From Brachycybe producta (taxonomy: Eukaryota; Arthropoda; Diplopoda; Playtdesmida; Andrognathidae), in assembly GCA_036925085.1 (NCBI GenBank), contig JAUPFP010000005.1:6099855-6163854 (forward strand): DNA of 64,000 nucleotides, written 5' to 3'. The translations under genes and the position numbers were made by a program. The number at the start of each line of letters is the position of its first letter. Positions within the stretch are counted from its first letter, which is position 1. Positions 1 to 11,336 of this stretch are shown here, in pieces. The notes under the pieces were generated by a model that had not been told where the DNA came from, did not search any database, and saw only the letters and a list, made by a program, of their open reading frames with translations.

Positions 1-1340
1 CTACACCATAAAAAGATATTTCCAAGACATCAAAAAAATAGAAATTCTATTGTAAATTGTATAATTCAGTCACTCTTCCAAGTTTCTAAACACTTTTATT
101 TTTGTTTTTACTTTTAAAAGTTAAGTTTGTTTTCAAAACACTTGACTTGAAGAATAGAAAGTTGTAAGTGACGTTATGACGTTAAACTTAAGCTATAATA
201 ATTTAACTCTTTTAAACAAGATTTTATCTAAAAAAAAAGCAAAACAAAAACAATTTTTCTAACCTGAAAATTGACCTCATTTTTACACCTGTCTTTTATT
301 TAAAAAAAAATCGGCGGTCAGAAAAGAAGAGAAGGAAAAAATAAAACTAATCATAAAATAAGATCAATAATTTCCCGTTCTTGATCTACTTTTTTTTTCT
401 ACTTATGGGTGTGGTAAGAATAAGAATTTCTTAACTCTTCTATTACAAGGTGATCAAATTGATTTCGATACACCCTGTAGACTGTAAAAGGGGGGAAAGG
501 GGGGGGGGGCTGAAGAGAGAAAATATGGCGGGAATGTTGCATATGATGGAGAGTCAAAAAAAAAAAAAGTAAAGTAAAAAAAAACCTGCGGCTCATAAGC
601 TTAAAACATACTCAACTACATAATATATCATCTGAGGCAGGTTTCTCTTTTTCATTTTATAAAATAACGAGAGAAAAAAAAAGAGCCTCGAAAAAAAAAA
701 AGCTTAGTCAAAAGCTAAGCGAGTTATGCCTTCAAGATATTACATATGAACAACCTATTTATCTCTTTCTTTACTATTTTTTACGCCATCGCAAAGAACG
801 ACGCATTCTACCTCATTGTAATGTATGCGCGTTACAGTCAAAATGCAAAATCAGCCATTCTGTACAATTACCAGATAATAAAGATACCGATGCGCAGGAT
901 TAACTTAGCGCAGTCATATCTAAAGCGTATGCTTAAAGTAAAGCTAAGCTAATATAAATTTTACAAGAGGAACGAAAACCTTTCGAATGCAAATTTAAGT
1001 TTGGGTTACACATTTTTATGCTAATAAAAATATATTTGGACGTTTTTTTTAGCCCTAATTAATTAATATAATTATGTTACGTCCATGACATCACGAACAA
1101 TTTTTTTTTTTTCTAAATATTCGCGAAATCACATTAAATGGATTTGAACACCCTCTACCAGACAATGTCTTTTAAAATAAAATTTTTGTTTGTTATGCAA
1201 TGTTTTCAGAAAGATGCACTTATTTTACTTATTCAAAAATGTCAGTTACATGGTTATCACTTCTTAAACGACGATATAGTATTGAGCTGCTTGCAGTGCA
1301 TCAGTCTCAATTTAGAAACCAAGAAACAGTGACACAATTC
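1..1340. other. non-coding, AT-rich; no gene seen
   Basis: Homopolymer-rich sequence with many A and T runs and a G9 tract near 500. Open frames here are short and low in complexity. Around 826-845 is a GTTACAGTCAAAATG string that also occurs near 14341 and 26654, so a fragment of that dispersed repeat may be present. If the leftward gene at 23.8 kb is real, this stretch is intronic. Confidence 0.5.
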
Positions 1341-1495
1341 TTGAGTTTACCTTTAGAGTTAGTTAACCGAGTGTTCAGAGTTTGCCGAGTGTCTTGACAG
1401 TCTGCCGAATGCCTTTAGAGTTAAGCGAGTGTCTAGAGTTTACTGAGTGTCTTGAGTTTACCGAATCTCAAAGAGTTTACATAGTGTCTTTAGTG
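1341..1495. repeat. degenerate 18-21 bp minisatellite
   Basis: About eight head-to-tail copies of a unit resembling GAGTTTACCGAGTGTCTTTA. The GAGT-TTA/TTG and CCGAGTGTC blocks recur every 18-21 bases and individual units differ by several bases. The open frames crossing it are by-products of the repeat. No function is inferred. Confidence 0.8.
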
Positions 1496-2607
1496 TGAAG
1501 AGCACGGAAAACAGTAAAACTAATGAGACTACACAATTTAAAAAAAAAAAAAAAAAACGTACCTGAAAAGGTACATTTAACTAATAAGATACTCTATAGT
1601 ATAAGAAACCCTCCTAAAGTTAACATTATTTCAAATACACAAATTACAATTCTGAATTGAAATTCTCTCCTCCCCCCACAAAAAAAAGACAGTGGCAAAA
1701 TTAAGATCTCCATAATAATAATAAAAGGTTTTAAAAAGCTGTCTAAAGAATTGTTTGTTTATTGATTTTCTCGTTCGGTTTGAGTTATAAAAATCGACGA
1801 TTTTTTTCCTTCTTCTTCTTTAAAGATTAGAGATGATGTTCGGTTTTTTTTTAATGTCTAAAGGAGTCAAATAAACAGAAATTCAATTCTTCTATTTTGT
1901 AGTCGCCTCACGATCTCTTCCTTTTCTTTTCTTTTCTTCTTCTTTTGACTCTTCAGAAACAACTCGTTTATTGATCGTCTCTTATAAATGTGGAAAAGGT
2001 ATTTTTTGTTTTGTTCAAAGTTGTAGTTTGGAATATTTTTTAAAAAAAAAAAATATCAGAAACAGAAAGAAAAAAAAAGAATCGAAAAAAATAAAAAATT
2101 TCTTGTTCTCATGTTCGAATTGTTTCCTTCTTTTTTTTTAACATATGTAAAAGACGCGTGTTAAAAAAATCATACACAAGGAGAAAAAAAAATGGCTCTA
2201 CTTTTATTTTTAGCCATTTTGATTTTAAAAAAAAAAATCTAAAAATTTGGTTTCGATTTCTTGTCTTTATTTTTTATCGTTTCAAACACAAGGAAGAAAA
2301 AAAAGGAGTTTGTTGCATTTATTGAACCTATTGGTTTAATCACTTATGGTAACATTTTTTATGCCTTCTCTAATATGGAGGAGGAGGCTTTTTAATGTGT
2401 TAGCAGTTAACACCTTGTGTCCAATAAGTACAAACTGTGTTTTTGGAGACCAAAAAAAATAAGAAAACCTACTTCTCTACAAAATTATAGAAATGTACTT
2501 TAATTTCAAGCCTTTAAACAGGGTTCCCTTACCTAGCAATTTCCTTCCTGTTTTGTTGAAAACTAACCTTTGAAAAAAGGTTTTTTTTCCATGATAGCCA
2601 TGTTAGG
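1496..2607. other. non-coding, AT-rich; no gene seen
   Basis: Long A and T runs, TTC-rich and TTTTC-rich tracts near 1800-1950, and no coding-like frame or clear inverted repeat. Confidence 0.5.
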
Positions 2608-2992
2608 GCTGAATTTGCAGTGCTGAAGATGGATTTTGTTGCTCAAGATGAAAAATGGTAACCTTATCAATGCCACACAGCCACATTTCATCTTCAGCTA
2701 CCAAAAAAATGGTTCCTCTTCGGCTAGAACATGTTCATCTTCAGCTACAACATGTTCCTCTTCAGCTGCAACATGTTCCTCTTCAGCTACAACATGTTCC
2801 TCTTCAGCTACAACATGTCCATCTTCAGCTGCAAAAAAATGGTTCCTCTTCAGCTACAAAAAATGGTTCCTCTTCAGCTACAAAAAAATGGTTCCTCTTC
2901 AGCTACAAAAAAATGGTTCCTCTTCAGCTACAAAAAATGGTTCATCTTCAGCTACAAAATGTTCATTTTCAGCGCACTACAAATTCAGCTCC
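2608..2992. mobile_element. inverted-repeat element with minisatellite core
   Basis: The ends are inverted copies. The left end (2608-2631) reads GCTGAATTTGCAGTGCTGAA. The right end (about 2963-2990), read in reverse complement, is AGCTGAATTTGTAGTGCGCTGAAAATG. Between them, at 2685-2960, are about a dozen tandem copies of a TTCCTCTTCAGCTAC unit. The first five are about 21 bp long, spaced by AACATG. The later ones are 24-25 bp, spaced by an A run plus ATGG. Because several units are multiples of three, a 160-residue frame (2636-3118) with repeating Ser-Ser-Ala-Thr-Cys blocks appears, but its composition and context argue against a protein. Non-autonomous elements with tandem-repeat cores are known in invertebrates. 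The family here is not identified. Confidence 0.65.
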
Positions 2993-3399
2993 ATGAAAAC
3001 TATTCCGAGAATTCATGATGAAGTTCAGGTGTCAAGTTTTCTTTTTGAATTTGGGTTTGAATCTTACAAAAACCTTTCATTAATAATAATAATAACGTCA
3101 ATTCTGAACTACTCTTGAGACTAAGTTTAAGGCTAATGTAAAAATGGATAACTGACTATTAAAAAGATAAAATGATGTTATTAAGTTGTGTGTTTCTAAT
3201 GTGTTATTCAACCCCATGATAATTTTTTTTTATTATCAAAAAATATGCGTTCAATTTCAACCGGTTCTGCTCTAAATAATAAAATAAGTCAAGACGTGAC
3301 TCTTAAGAATCGTTTTTCAATGAAAACAGTGTAAAAAAAAATAAGAAATTAATCATAATTTTTTCCCCCTATAATATGGAAAAACACCTATTTATCAAA

Positions 3400-4020
3400 C
3401 ACAAAACACAACATAAACTTCCGGTTCTCTCTCTCTCTTTCAGTTGAAACATTTTATGGAGATCAATTGGATCCTCCTTTGTACCATAAAGTATGAAATT
3501 TCATGTAAAACGCCACATTTCTGTTGAATAGGTCCGGTCAGAAGGATGGCTTCAAACCCTCCCCACTGAACACACCCACCCCTGAACACGTGTCTGAATC
3601 TAGGCTGAAATACTTCCGGACATATTTTATAGGTCTCATCCTCCTATTCTTTTCCCTTTCCCCCATTCCTCCCTCTCTTCTATAAACTCAAAAAAACGTT
3701 TTCAATTGTAATGCGCGAGAACCCTTAAACGCGCAAGAAAAGCAGAAATGTAGGTGAAACCAAACTACAAAGGTAAATCAACTAAGTGCCTTTCCTATGG
3801 AGTATTTGGTTCCATAGCTGAGTGTGGCCAATAGATGGCGCAAATTGTGCTTAAGAGTTTCACGATTTAATGAACATACAAAAATTGGATGGCCTTATAA
3901 GCAAGACGTCTTCTTTCTAGCTTCAAGCTTTTTTTTTCTTGCTCTCCCCATCATGGCGATGCATTTTATAAATTTATCTATTTATTTTATTTTTTTTACA
4001 CATGTGTGATCCAAGCTTTA
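3400..4020. repeat. pyrimidine-rich dispersed repeat ending in a GTGTGATCCA motif
   Basis: A CT-rich stretch (3425-3445, 3640-3680) followed by A-rich DNA and, near 4001-4016, a T run plus ACATGTGTGATCCAAGC. Very similar T-run plus CATGTGGGATCCAGGC strings occur at about 7968-7983 and 9621-9636, and an inverted form at 11460-11478. The related form TTTTCAGCATGTGTGATTCTTCC occurs at 4161-4183, with a near-identical copy at 7812-7834. Recurrence of both the composition and the motif suggests one old dispersed repeat family whose ends are not well defined. Confidence 0.4.
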
Positions 4021-4186
4021 GAGCAGAATCACACACACGCATAATTAAATCCAACTGAATTTCACTTTGTAAGAGGCATTTAACAGACGCGCGCCACTTA
4101 TCTTTCACTGCAAAGGACCATAAAAATATTTCCATTTTTTTATTTCTAATTTCTGTTGGTTTTTCAGCATGTGTGATTCTTCCTTA

Positions 4187-4377
4187 AGGCCTTGTTTACA
4201 GTAGAATGAAAATTCGAACTTCTTGAAAATTTCAAATGGCGAAAAATAGAAGAAACGTGGCCTTTGCCTATGATAGTGAATGGGCGGGGGGGAGGGGGGG
4301 GCAAAAGTGTTCTATTTTTCATCAGTTGACATTTTAAAAAAAAGTTCAAATTTTCATCTCAGTGCAAACAAGGCTCT
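4187..4377. mobile_element. MITE, about 190 bp, AGGCCTTGTTTACAGT ends
   Basis: The left end AGGCCTTGTTTACAGT is matched by the reverse complement of the right end, AGAGCCTTGTTTGCACT. Similarity continues inward through a GATGAAAATTCGAACT-like block on both sides, about 35 bp in all with mismatches. There is no coding capacity. A poly-G-rich stretch (about 4284-4300) lies inside. The superfamily is not assigned. Confidence 0.65.
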
Positions 4378-6366
4378 AACAGATATAATATGGCATTTAC
4401 AGGTTCATAATACAGTAAAATAATTAATGAAGGTCATTTATCGTGCACACACATATTTTGCACATGCGCAAAAGGAAGCAACAACCTTGCAGCATTAATG
4501 TTGCATTACCTTAATGGTTTACACCTACGATATCCAAGAAATTATATTTTTGACACCAGTGTTATTAACAAACTGTTTTAAACAACTATTCTAACATTCG
4601 TAACAGAAGGTGACCACCAATGATTCCTAAAAAAAGCACTTAAAAAAACTGAGGGATGGGAGGGGGGGAGGGGGGAATCCACACTTAAGTGTGAGAGAAG
4701 AACATTTTCTCCACCCACTTTGATTGGCCCATCTTAAAATATAAGTCGAACCTCTGAGGGGGGAAGGAAAACAAGAGAGGAGAGAAAGATTGCCTTCAAA
4801 TTTCTATAAACCATGTCTGTTGGCTGCAAGAATTGAGGGTTAAATACCCTCTCCTCCTCCTCTGCCCCTCACAAACAACCACCTCACAATTGTCGCTCTA
4901 CTTCTTCTTCCCCTCATAAACAAGGTAAAAAGAAAAGAGAAAAGATTTCTACTCTCCTCCGTCTTTGCCCTCAAGATATTCTGAAGAAAAAAAAGATGAA
5001 CAACCCCTCAAAAGTTTAGAAACACGCGAAAAAAAAAAAGAAGCTTGCTTTTCTAGAAACAATTTCGAGAGAAGTTTTTCTAGTCTTGAAAGTTAAAATT
5101 GTTTGTTGATCAACAGAAACAAGTTAAAATGGGGGAGAAAAAGAGGATGTAATAAAGAAGGAAAAGGTTTAACTTTTATTGCTGTTCTTATTGTATTTTT
5201 TTTTTTAAAGTTTTGAGTAAATTTCCCACAGAAAAAACGTCGAGACAAAAAATCAAAATGGACGGTTATTATAACTTTTAAACATATTTTAGGAGCAAAA
5301 TTGAGAAGAAAAATAAAAATTTTCCCCCCCAAATATAGTGGTGAATGTGCCATAGTTATTTTCACGACAATATATTCAAAAAATAAAAAACTTTTATAAA
5401 CAAAAATCCTTAATTTTTAACAAAATAATATTTGGAAAGAAGAAAAAAAACGTATTAAATTTGAACATTTTCAAACATCTACAAACAAAAACGTTTATTT
5501 TAAACTATGTCGCCATGACAATCATTTTTACAGTTACATATGTATTACATAATATTCTAGTTTTTAATAAAAATTTTAATTTTTTTTTTCTTCTTAAAAT
5601 TTGTTTCTAAAAAAAAGTATCGCCCATTTTGTAAATTTTTACATTGCAGTTCTGAATTTGCGCATTCATCAAAATTTACGCTTTTAAACCAAAATAACCA
5701 ATAATAAGACAAACCAAATATAATTCTACACGTAGTAGAAAAAATAGCTCTCAACTAAATGTAGGTAGATTAGTACAGATTTTTAGAGGAAATAGCTTCA
5801 AGTTGGCACCGTTTTTTTACCGCGTTTACTTAGTTAAAAAGGGTCCGTATTCTTAATGATTGCTAAGTCATAGCTATTGCTAAAAGTCATAGCTATTGCT
5901 AAACTCAAGTGAACTTTTGATAAGAAATGTCATGTAAAAGTTGACGCGTTTAGCACTAGCTATTATTATACTTAAAGATCATTAAGAAAACGACTCTCAA
6001 CTCAGTTCGAATCTAGCGGAAATTCTTAGAAACGCTATATTTTCTTCTACATCATTATTAAATGAATATTGACCGGAAACGAATGTTTTTTTTGTGTGTA
6101 TTATCGTCATCATCATTATCAGAGTAGAGGTTTGAATGACTGAATGAATGCATCATGGCAACTGTAACCTATACTTTTGTTAGCAATACAAACCACCTTT
6201 TATTAACACTTGAAATGAGACGAACATTTCTTCTCTTTTTCTCTCTCTCTCTCTCAAAAATAAACTAACATCAACTATTAAAAACGTAAAGAAGACAACA
6301 AAAAAAAACCACATCTGAACTGAAGCCAAGCATGAATTATTATTGAAGAAAACAACAACGAAATAA
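4378..6366. other. non-coding; no gene seen
   Basis: AT-rich DNA with G-rich runs (4650-4675), TCC-rich tracts (4840-4920) and A/T runs. A directly repeated AGTCATAGCTATTGCTAAA block occurs at about 5868-5900. No credible coding frame. Confidence 0.5.
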
Positions 6367-6389
6367 CAGCAGCAGCAGCAGCAGCAGCA
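6367..6389. repeat. (CAG)n microsatellite
   Basis: Seven to eight perfect CAG units in otherwise AT-rich DNA. The open frame covering it on the other strand reads a poly-cysteine/valine-type run and is not a gene. Confidence 0.9.
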
Positions 6390-7127
6390 AAAGTCAAGAA
6401 GATGTTGCAAAAAAGAGAAATGTGTTTGCTTTCTGCCGCCGACTTTTCTCTCATTACGTAAACAAAAACAAAAAGAAAAAGTCCTCTGAATCTTTGGAAA
6501 CTCCACTTTGAAGAAACTTTTGCAGAATTCCCCTCCCTCCCCGAACCACAATATCAGTAAAAAAGAGAACTGTTCGACTCTTGAATCTGATTAAAATGGC
6601 TGAATAGATATTTATTTTGTTTATGTCCCACGGCGCCACTGCAGTGGCTACTGCTAAAATTGTCAAGCGAACGTTTTTTTAGAAAAAAAAAATTAAGTTT
6701 TCAAAACTAGAATGGGTAAAAGATTATGATTGTTTTTTTTTCGCCTTTTTCAAACTAACTTAAATAGTTTATTTTGAAAGATATCAATGATATCATCATG
6801 AAAAAAAAAACTTTTTAGCATTACCGCCAACTATTCTAGTTTCTAAAACACTTTGAATTTTTTTTTTTTGTAATGGTTCACCTGAAAAAACACTCGCTTG
6901 AAAAATAGAAATTGCCTCAAAACAGCGGGTTATGAGAAGAAGAGATCTCCCGTATAGAACGTAATAGCGACGCAGGCGCGCCATCTTGAGGAACAAAAAC
7001 AAAATAAAAAATCTATTCATCCACCTGAATCATCATAAATGAAATTTCCGGTGCGGATCCAACTCTCTCTTGGGTTTGCGTGAAAAGGCCACACAAGAAT
7101 TTTGATACATTCTTGAACGCTGCCGCA

Positions 7128-7152
7128 GCCGCCGCCGCCGCCGCCGCCGCCA
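7128..7152. repeat. (GCC)8 microsatellite in a small GC-rich patch
   Basis: Eight GCC units preceded by TGCCGCA, inside a patch (about 6955-7180) that is richer in GC and CpG than its surroundings and contains GGCGCGCC at about 6975. On the minus strand a 41-codon ATG frame with an arginine run (CGG codons) crosses the repeat and ends near 7037. It is too short and biased to call a gene. The patch could be an untranslated first exon or promoter, but nothing else supports that. Confidence 0.8.
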
Positions 7153-7789
7153 CTCACTCATTCATCAGTGAGATTTAGATCATTTTGCGCCTAAAGAATG
7201 TCGTCTTGTCTCGTAACCAAACATGTAACCAAAAACCCTTCCTGCACACAAACATAAGACAGAAAACGACACACAAAAACAACCATCCCATCATTGAATT
7301 ACAACACATCAAACATAAAGTAAACAAAACTTTCTTCCAATAAAGCCACACACAAACTGCTAGGCCTGCCATTTTTTTTTTCTTCTTTCTTTTTTATATA
7401 CAAAGAAACATAAATGGTGGTCTGAAATTTTGAGTTCAGAGAGCACGGTGCAGTTTCACAGCAAAAAAACAAAACCAAAAATTTACAATAAAAACATCTA
7501 CGAATCAAAGTAGAAGGGGGCCCTTTGATACTTGAAATCACATCAAAGATAAGTTTTCTTTTGCTTTATATGAAATTGTCATTTGAAATTTCAAAAATCT
7601 CTCAGATGCAGAAAAAAGTACGACGAAAAACAGGTGACATTCTTTCTTTCTGCAATGCCGAATTACAATTTTTTTTATCAACAAATGTTAGGGACGAATC
7701 ATACAAACACATAACAAAATCCCACAGAATTTCACCAATTTCATAAGCGCAAGAAAGAATAGCAATATTCTGGCATCTTTTATTTCTCT

Positions 7790-7990
7790 TTGTAATTTTT
7801 TTTTCTCGTTTTTCAGCAAGTGTGATTCTTCCCTTACTCCTCCTCTCTCCTATTATATCGCCCTTCTTCTATAAGACTGAACTCCAAAAAAAAGCAGAAA
7901 AGTATAGAGGAGACTTTTTTTCAGTAATATTTAATTCCCATTTTTATTTTCAGCTTTTTTTCCGTTCATGTGGGATCCAGGCCCCTTTAA
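7790..7990. repeat. second copy of pyrimidine-rich repeat with GGGATCCAGGC
   Basis: Contains TTTTTCAGCAAGTGTGATTCTTCC (7811-7834), nearly identical to 4160-4183. It continues as CT-rich DNA with CTTCTATAAGACTGAACTCC, similar to TCTTCTATAAACTCAAAAAA near 3677. It ends with TTCATGTGGGATCCAGGC (7966-7983). The shared order of elements with 3.4-4.0 kb and 9.4-9.64 kb supports a common origin. Confidence 0.45.
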
Positions 7991-8104
7991 CTGTTAACGA
8001 AAACAAATCAAATAATCTCGTACATGTGTTTGTCACTATTTTAGTCGGAATAATTTTGTTATACCATATCAAAGAATAGGACATTTTTTTTTGTCATACT
8101 TATG

Positions 8105-8144
8105 CATCGATTTATACAGCTTTTCACCGCTGAATAAATCGATG
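8105..8144. repeat. hairpin-forming inverted repeat
   Basis: CATCGATTTATACAGC (8105-8120) and GCTGAATAAATCGATG (8129-8144) pair at 15 of 16 positions across an 8-base loop. No longer terminal repeats were found around it. Confidence 0.8.
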
Positions 8145-9213
8145 AATAAAAGCAAAATTGACTGGTTTATTCAATTCAACAAATAAGTTCCACAAATATC
8201 ATCAATTCATACCGCCCACCCATAGAACACACACAACACACAAACACATAAAACACGCAAACAATATTAATAAAAGATATTCCCCAAAATTTTATGTTTT
8301 GTTAACTTATTAAGAGAAGTTGTAACTGGTAACAAAATTGCAGTTTTGCACTGTGTGTGTTTTGCGTTTTGTGTGTGTGCAGTGCATTGTGGGTTCCCTT
8401 TGTGTATCTACAACACCTCCGAAGTTCAAGAAGAACGGACAGACAGACACACAGGTGTGCAAATTTCAAAGAGAATTTGTATTGAAATTTCTCCCTCTCT
8501 CTCTCTCTCTATTTTTACAAGTCAAAGAAATAAGAGACAATTAATGTCAATTAACAAAGTAACTCTAAATATCACAAGAGAGACAAGAGGTGTTATAAGT
8601 ATGTCCACCTCCACCACACGTGTAAACACACACACGTACAAAATTACAGAGATGGACACAAGAAACGCCCTGAGAATGACCTCGGAAACAATTGGCCCTA
8701 TTCACACGTGAACACAAAACAAGCAAGAAAAAGTTGAACAAAATATACTGTATTTTGTTTATATGTGAAGAAAATTAGAGAAAACAACAATCAATTCGAT
8801 TTAAATCAACTGCCGTTCTTATAAGTAGTCATTACAAAAGATACCAGAAGAAGAAGAAGAAAAAAATCGAAAATGTTTTTGAAACTCGAAAGAGTAAACT
8901 AATCATAAGACCACAATTAATGTCAATTATCTTTAAAAAAAATAAATAAAACTTAAAAACTCAAACCGGAAACAAGAAAAAGATATTGTCCGAAAACTTA
9001 AAAATTTAGCCATTTTCGAACTGCCATAATAAACTTATTTAAAAAAAAATATCATCAATAAAATACCCTTCGATGATTTATTTACCCCTCTAGTTTTTAA
9101 TACATGCTGAAAAATCAAACTGAAAATATAATTTATCATCTTAAATTCAGTATATTTAATAATTTCATTATATTTATTTGGCAAATTATCAAAGCTAATA
9201 AAAAGCTATAAAC

Positions 9214-9389
9214 ATCGGAACGGAACGCTAGAAACGGAACGAATTCGAATATCTTGTGATAACAAGCATTTCAAGGGAGCCCCGCGCCGTCATGGCGTTT
9301 CCGATCCAAGCTAGTCTGCGGAGCTCCATTCAAATACTTGTTATCACAAAATATTCGAATTCGTTCCGTTTCGACCGTTCCGTTCCGAT
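9214..9389. mobile_element. fold-back MITE, 176 bp
   Basis: A near-complete palindrome. The left arm (9214-9281) begins ATCGGAACGGAACG and runs through AACGAATTCGAATAT and TTGTGATAACAAG. The right arm (9320-9389) is its inverted copy with a handful of mismatches. Only about 38 bases separate the arms, and this centre is locally GC-rich. Arm identity suggests a fairly recent insertion. No target-site duplication is obvious. The frame at 9256-9498 is a by-product. Confidence 0.85.
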
Positions 9390-9406
9390 TTTGCTTAAGA
9401 AGAAGG

Positions 9407-9640
9407 CCGTATTCCAGACGCATTATTTTCTTCATGGCTTCCCCTATCCCCCCCTCCTCCTATACTCTTTTCAGCCCTTAATTTTATTTTATAAATAATA
9501 ATAATTTTCTTGAAGTCTTTTTTTCTATAATGGTATGAGAACCCTCTGAACTCCAATGAAAACAGAAAATATATTTTTTTTAATATTTATTTAAATTTTC
9601 TACTTTTTTTCCCCACTTTCATGTGGGATCCAGGCGTAAC
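9407..9640. repeat. third copy of pyrimidine-rich repeat with GGGATCCAGGC
   Basis: CCCTATCCCCCCCTCCTCC (about 9441-9460) is followed by AT-rich DNA and then a T run plus CTTTCATGTGGGATCCAGGC (9617-9636), which matches the end of the 7.8-8.0 kb copy. Confidence 0.45.
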
Positions 9641-10091
9641 TTGTAACTCTTAGTAACAAAGAAACAAAAGAAAAACAACACAAAAAAGAAGCTCATTTAG
9701 AAAACAAATGGTTTCTAAATTAAGGAAATGAGACACGATCGATTCGATCACGACCAACATTCGCCATCTTGAATAAAAACCTAAATTTAATGAGTCAAAA
9801 CGAAAAAACACAAAAGAAAACGGAATTCACAATTAAATAGAATAAATTCCAAAGGGTCACACTAAAACAACAACAACAGTTTTCCCTCTCTTTTAATGAC
9901 GAAAGAAAAAAAAATAAATAAGTTGTAACAATTTGAACATTAATTAGTGAAAATGAAGTTCAACTAGGCGTTTGAACTTTTTTTTTTTTTTTTTTCTTTG
10001 CAAGTTCAGACTTTTTATTTCATAAAAAACACCCCGTTTTAGAATTTAAAAAAAAGTGGAGTTGTTTATTAAAACGGAATGTTATATACGT

Positions 10092-10330
10092 TGGAAGGAG
10101 AGAAGGAGAGAGAGAGAGAATAAATATGAAGCAGTTTTTGTTGCTTTTTTTTTCATAGCTATAATTACAGCCATAGTCATAATAATTACAGCTTTTGCTA
10201 ACATCAACTAACAACATAGAGAGAGAGAGAGAGAGAAACCTCAAAAAAGTGACACCCCCTCCCCCCTTTCTTCTTAATGAGAGAATTGTCCATCTAAAAA
10301 TATATATATAGAGAGAGAGAGAGAGAAAGA
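10092..10330. repeat. cluster of (AG)n microsatellites
   Basis: Three purine tracts: about 10096-10120, 10216-10237 and 10308-10330. The last follows a (TA)n run. The 74-residue minus-strand frame here is a simple-sequence artefact. Confidence 0.85.
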
Positions 10331-10606
10331 GTGAGGGGCAGATGGTTAATAATAAGACAAAAACTTAATTGCTTGTTACGATCACTAACTAGATCGGAAA
10401 ACAATTCTCAACACCTTCTCTCATTCTATCTTCCCCCATTTGACCCCCCCCCCTCCCCTCTTCCATTTCCTTCCCCCCAACCCACCTCCAAATCTAGATA
10501 TCTATAAATATGGAAACAGAAGTGATTTTTATAGAAGAAACTAGAAGAGTAATACCACGTTTATAGTTGGCATTTCATAATATAAAAAAATCTCCTAAAT
10601 TTCAAC

Positions 10607-11336
10607 ACGATATTTATAGTTGCCTCACTGTAAGAGGAAGGCTTGTGACGTCAGAGGGATTAAACAAAAAAAATTAGGCTTGTGTCATATTGTCAGGTAA
10701 TAAAAGGGATAATAATAAGCGAATGTAAGGAACAGCAATACCTTGTACACACATGAGTTAAATGAATTCAAATTAAATGTGTTTAAGTGAATTATACGGA
10801 ATCCAGTTAAGGACATGAACCAAATAAAAATTTGACTTTTATTATTAATATTTTACAAATTGAAATACTAAATCAATATTTTGTCAATAGTTTATATATT
10901 ATTATTTAAGTATTAACTCAATATTTTGAGATTATTAACTGAATAAATTGAATTCGACATATTGTTCGTTTGTCCTTCACAGGGCTCTGTAGAACACGTT
11001 TATTATTTAAATGCATTTAAATTATCAGGTGTGTGTACTAGGTATAAGGAAAGAATCACACACACTGAAAAACCATCAGAAAACAGAAATAAAAATCAGA
11101 ATATTTCCGCTTCTGGCTGCGAATTGCCTTAAGAAGTGGAAATTCAGTGGGATTTTATTTTTCGTGCGTAATTCTACCCTAATCTTTCATTTTGTTAAAA
11201 GTGTTGAAAACAGTTTGCTAGAATCCGTTTTCAATCAAGATTAAAATTAATACGACACAACCCACACAATCCTACCATTATTCGTCAACCCCTCTGACGT
11301 CACAAGCTTCATCTTACAGTGAGGCGTGTATAAACG
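10607..11336. mobile_element. inverted-repeat element, about 730 bp, with a nested insertion
   Basis: The left arm (10607-10657) contains GCCTCACTGTAAGAGGAAGG followed by CTTGTGACGTCAGAGGG. The right arm (11290-11336) is the inverted copy (GCCTCACTGTAAGATGAAGC, then TTGTGACGTCAGAGGG), so the ends pair over about 47 bases with few mismatches. The interior holds the separate repeat at 10745-11034. There is no transposase-like frame, so the element is presumed non-autonomous. A one-sided CCACGTTTATAGT string at 10555-10567 resembles the MITE ends at 12472 and 20005. Confidence 0.7.
10745..11034 (+). mobile_element. nested dispersed repeat, copy 1, GTACACACA ends
   Basis: The core (10778-11014) matches the reverse complement of 37733-38000. 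Shared blocks in the same order are GTGTTTAAGTGAATTATACGG, TCCAGTTAAGGAC, AATTGAAATACTAAATCAAT, AATTGAATT-GACAT, then CAGGGCT-GTAGA-CACGTTTA. The copy is flanked by inverted GTACACACATGAG / GTACACACACCTGA ends, indicating a DNA-transposon-like element inserted into the 10607-11336 element. No coding capacity. Confidence 0.7.

Noticed and set aside
2636-3118. 160-codon open frame with Ser-Ser-Ala-Thr-Cys repeats
   Set aside because: It is the direct reading of the 21-25 bp minisatellite in an inverted-repeat element. The other two frames are equally open and no domain or splice signal is present.
5990-6020. AGTTCGAATCTA string considered as a tRNA B box
   Set aside because: No A box, acceptor stem or cloverleaf could be formed around it.
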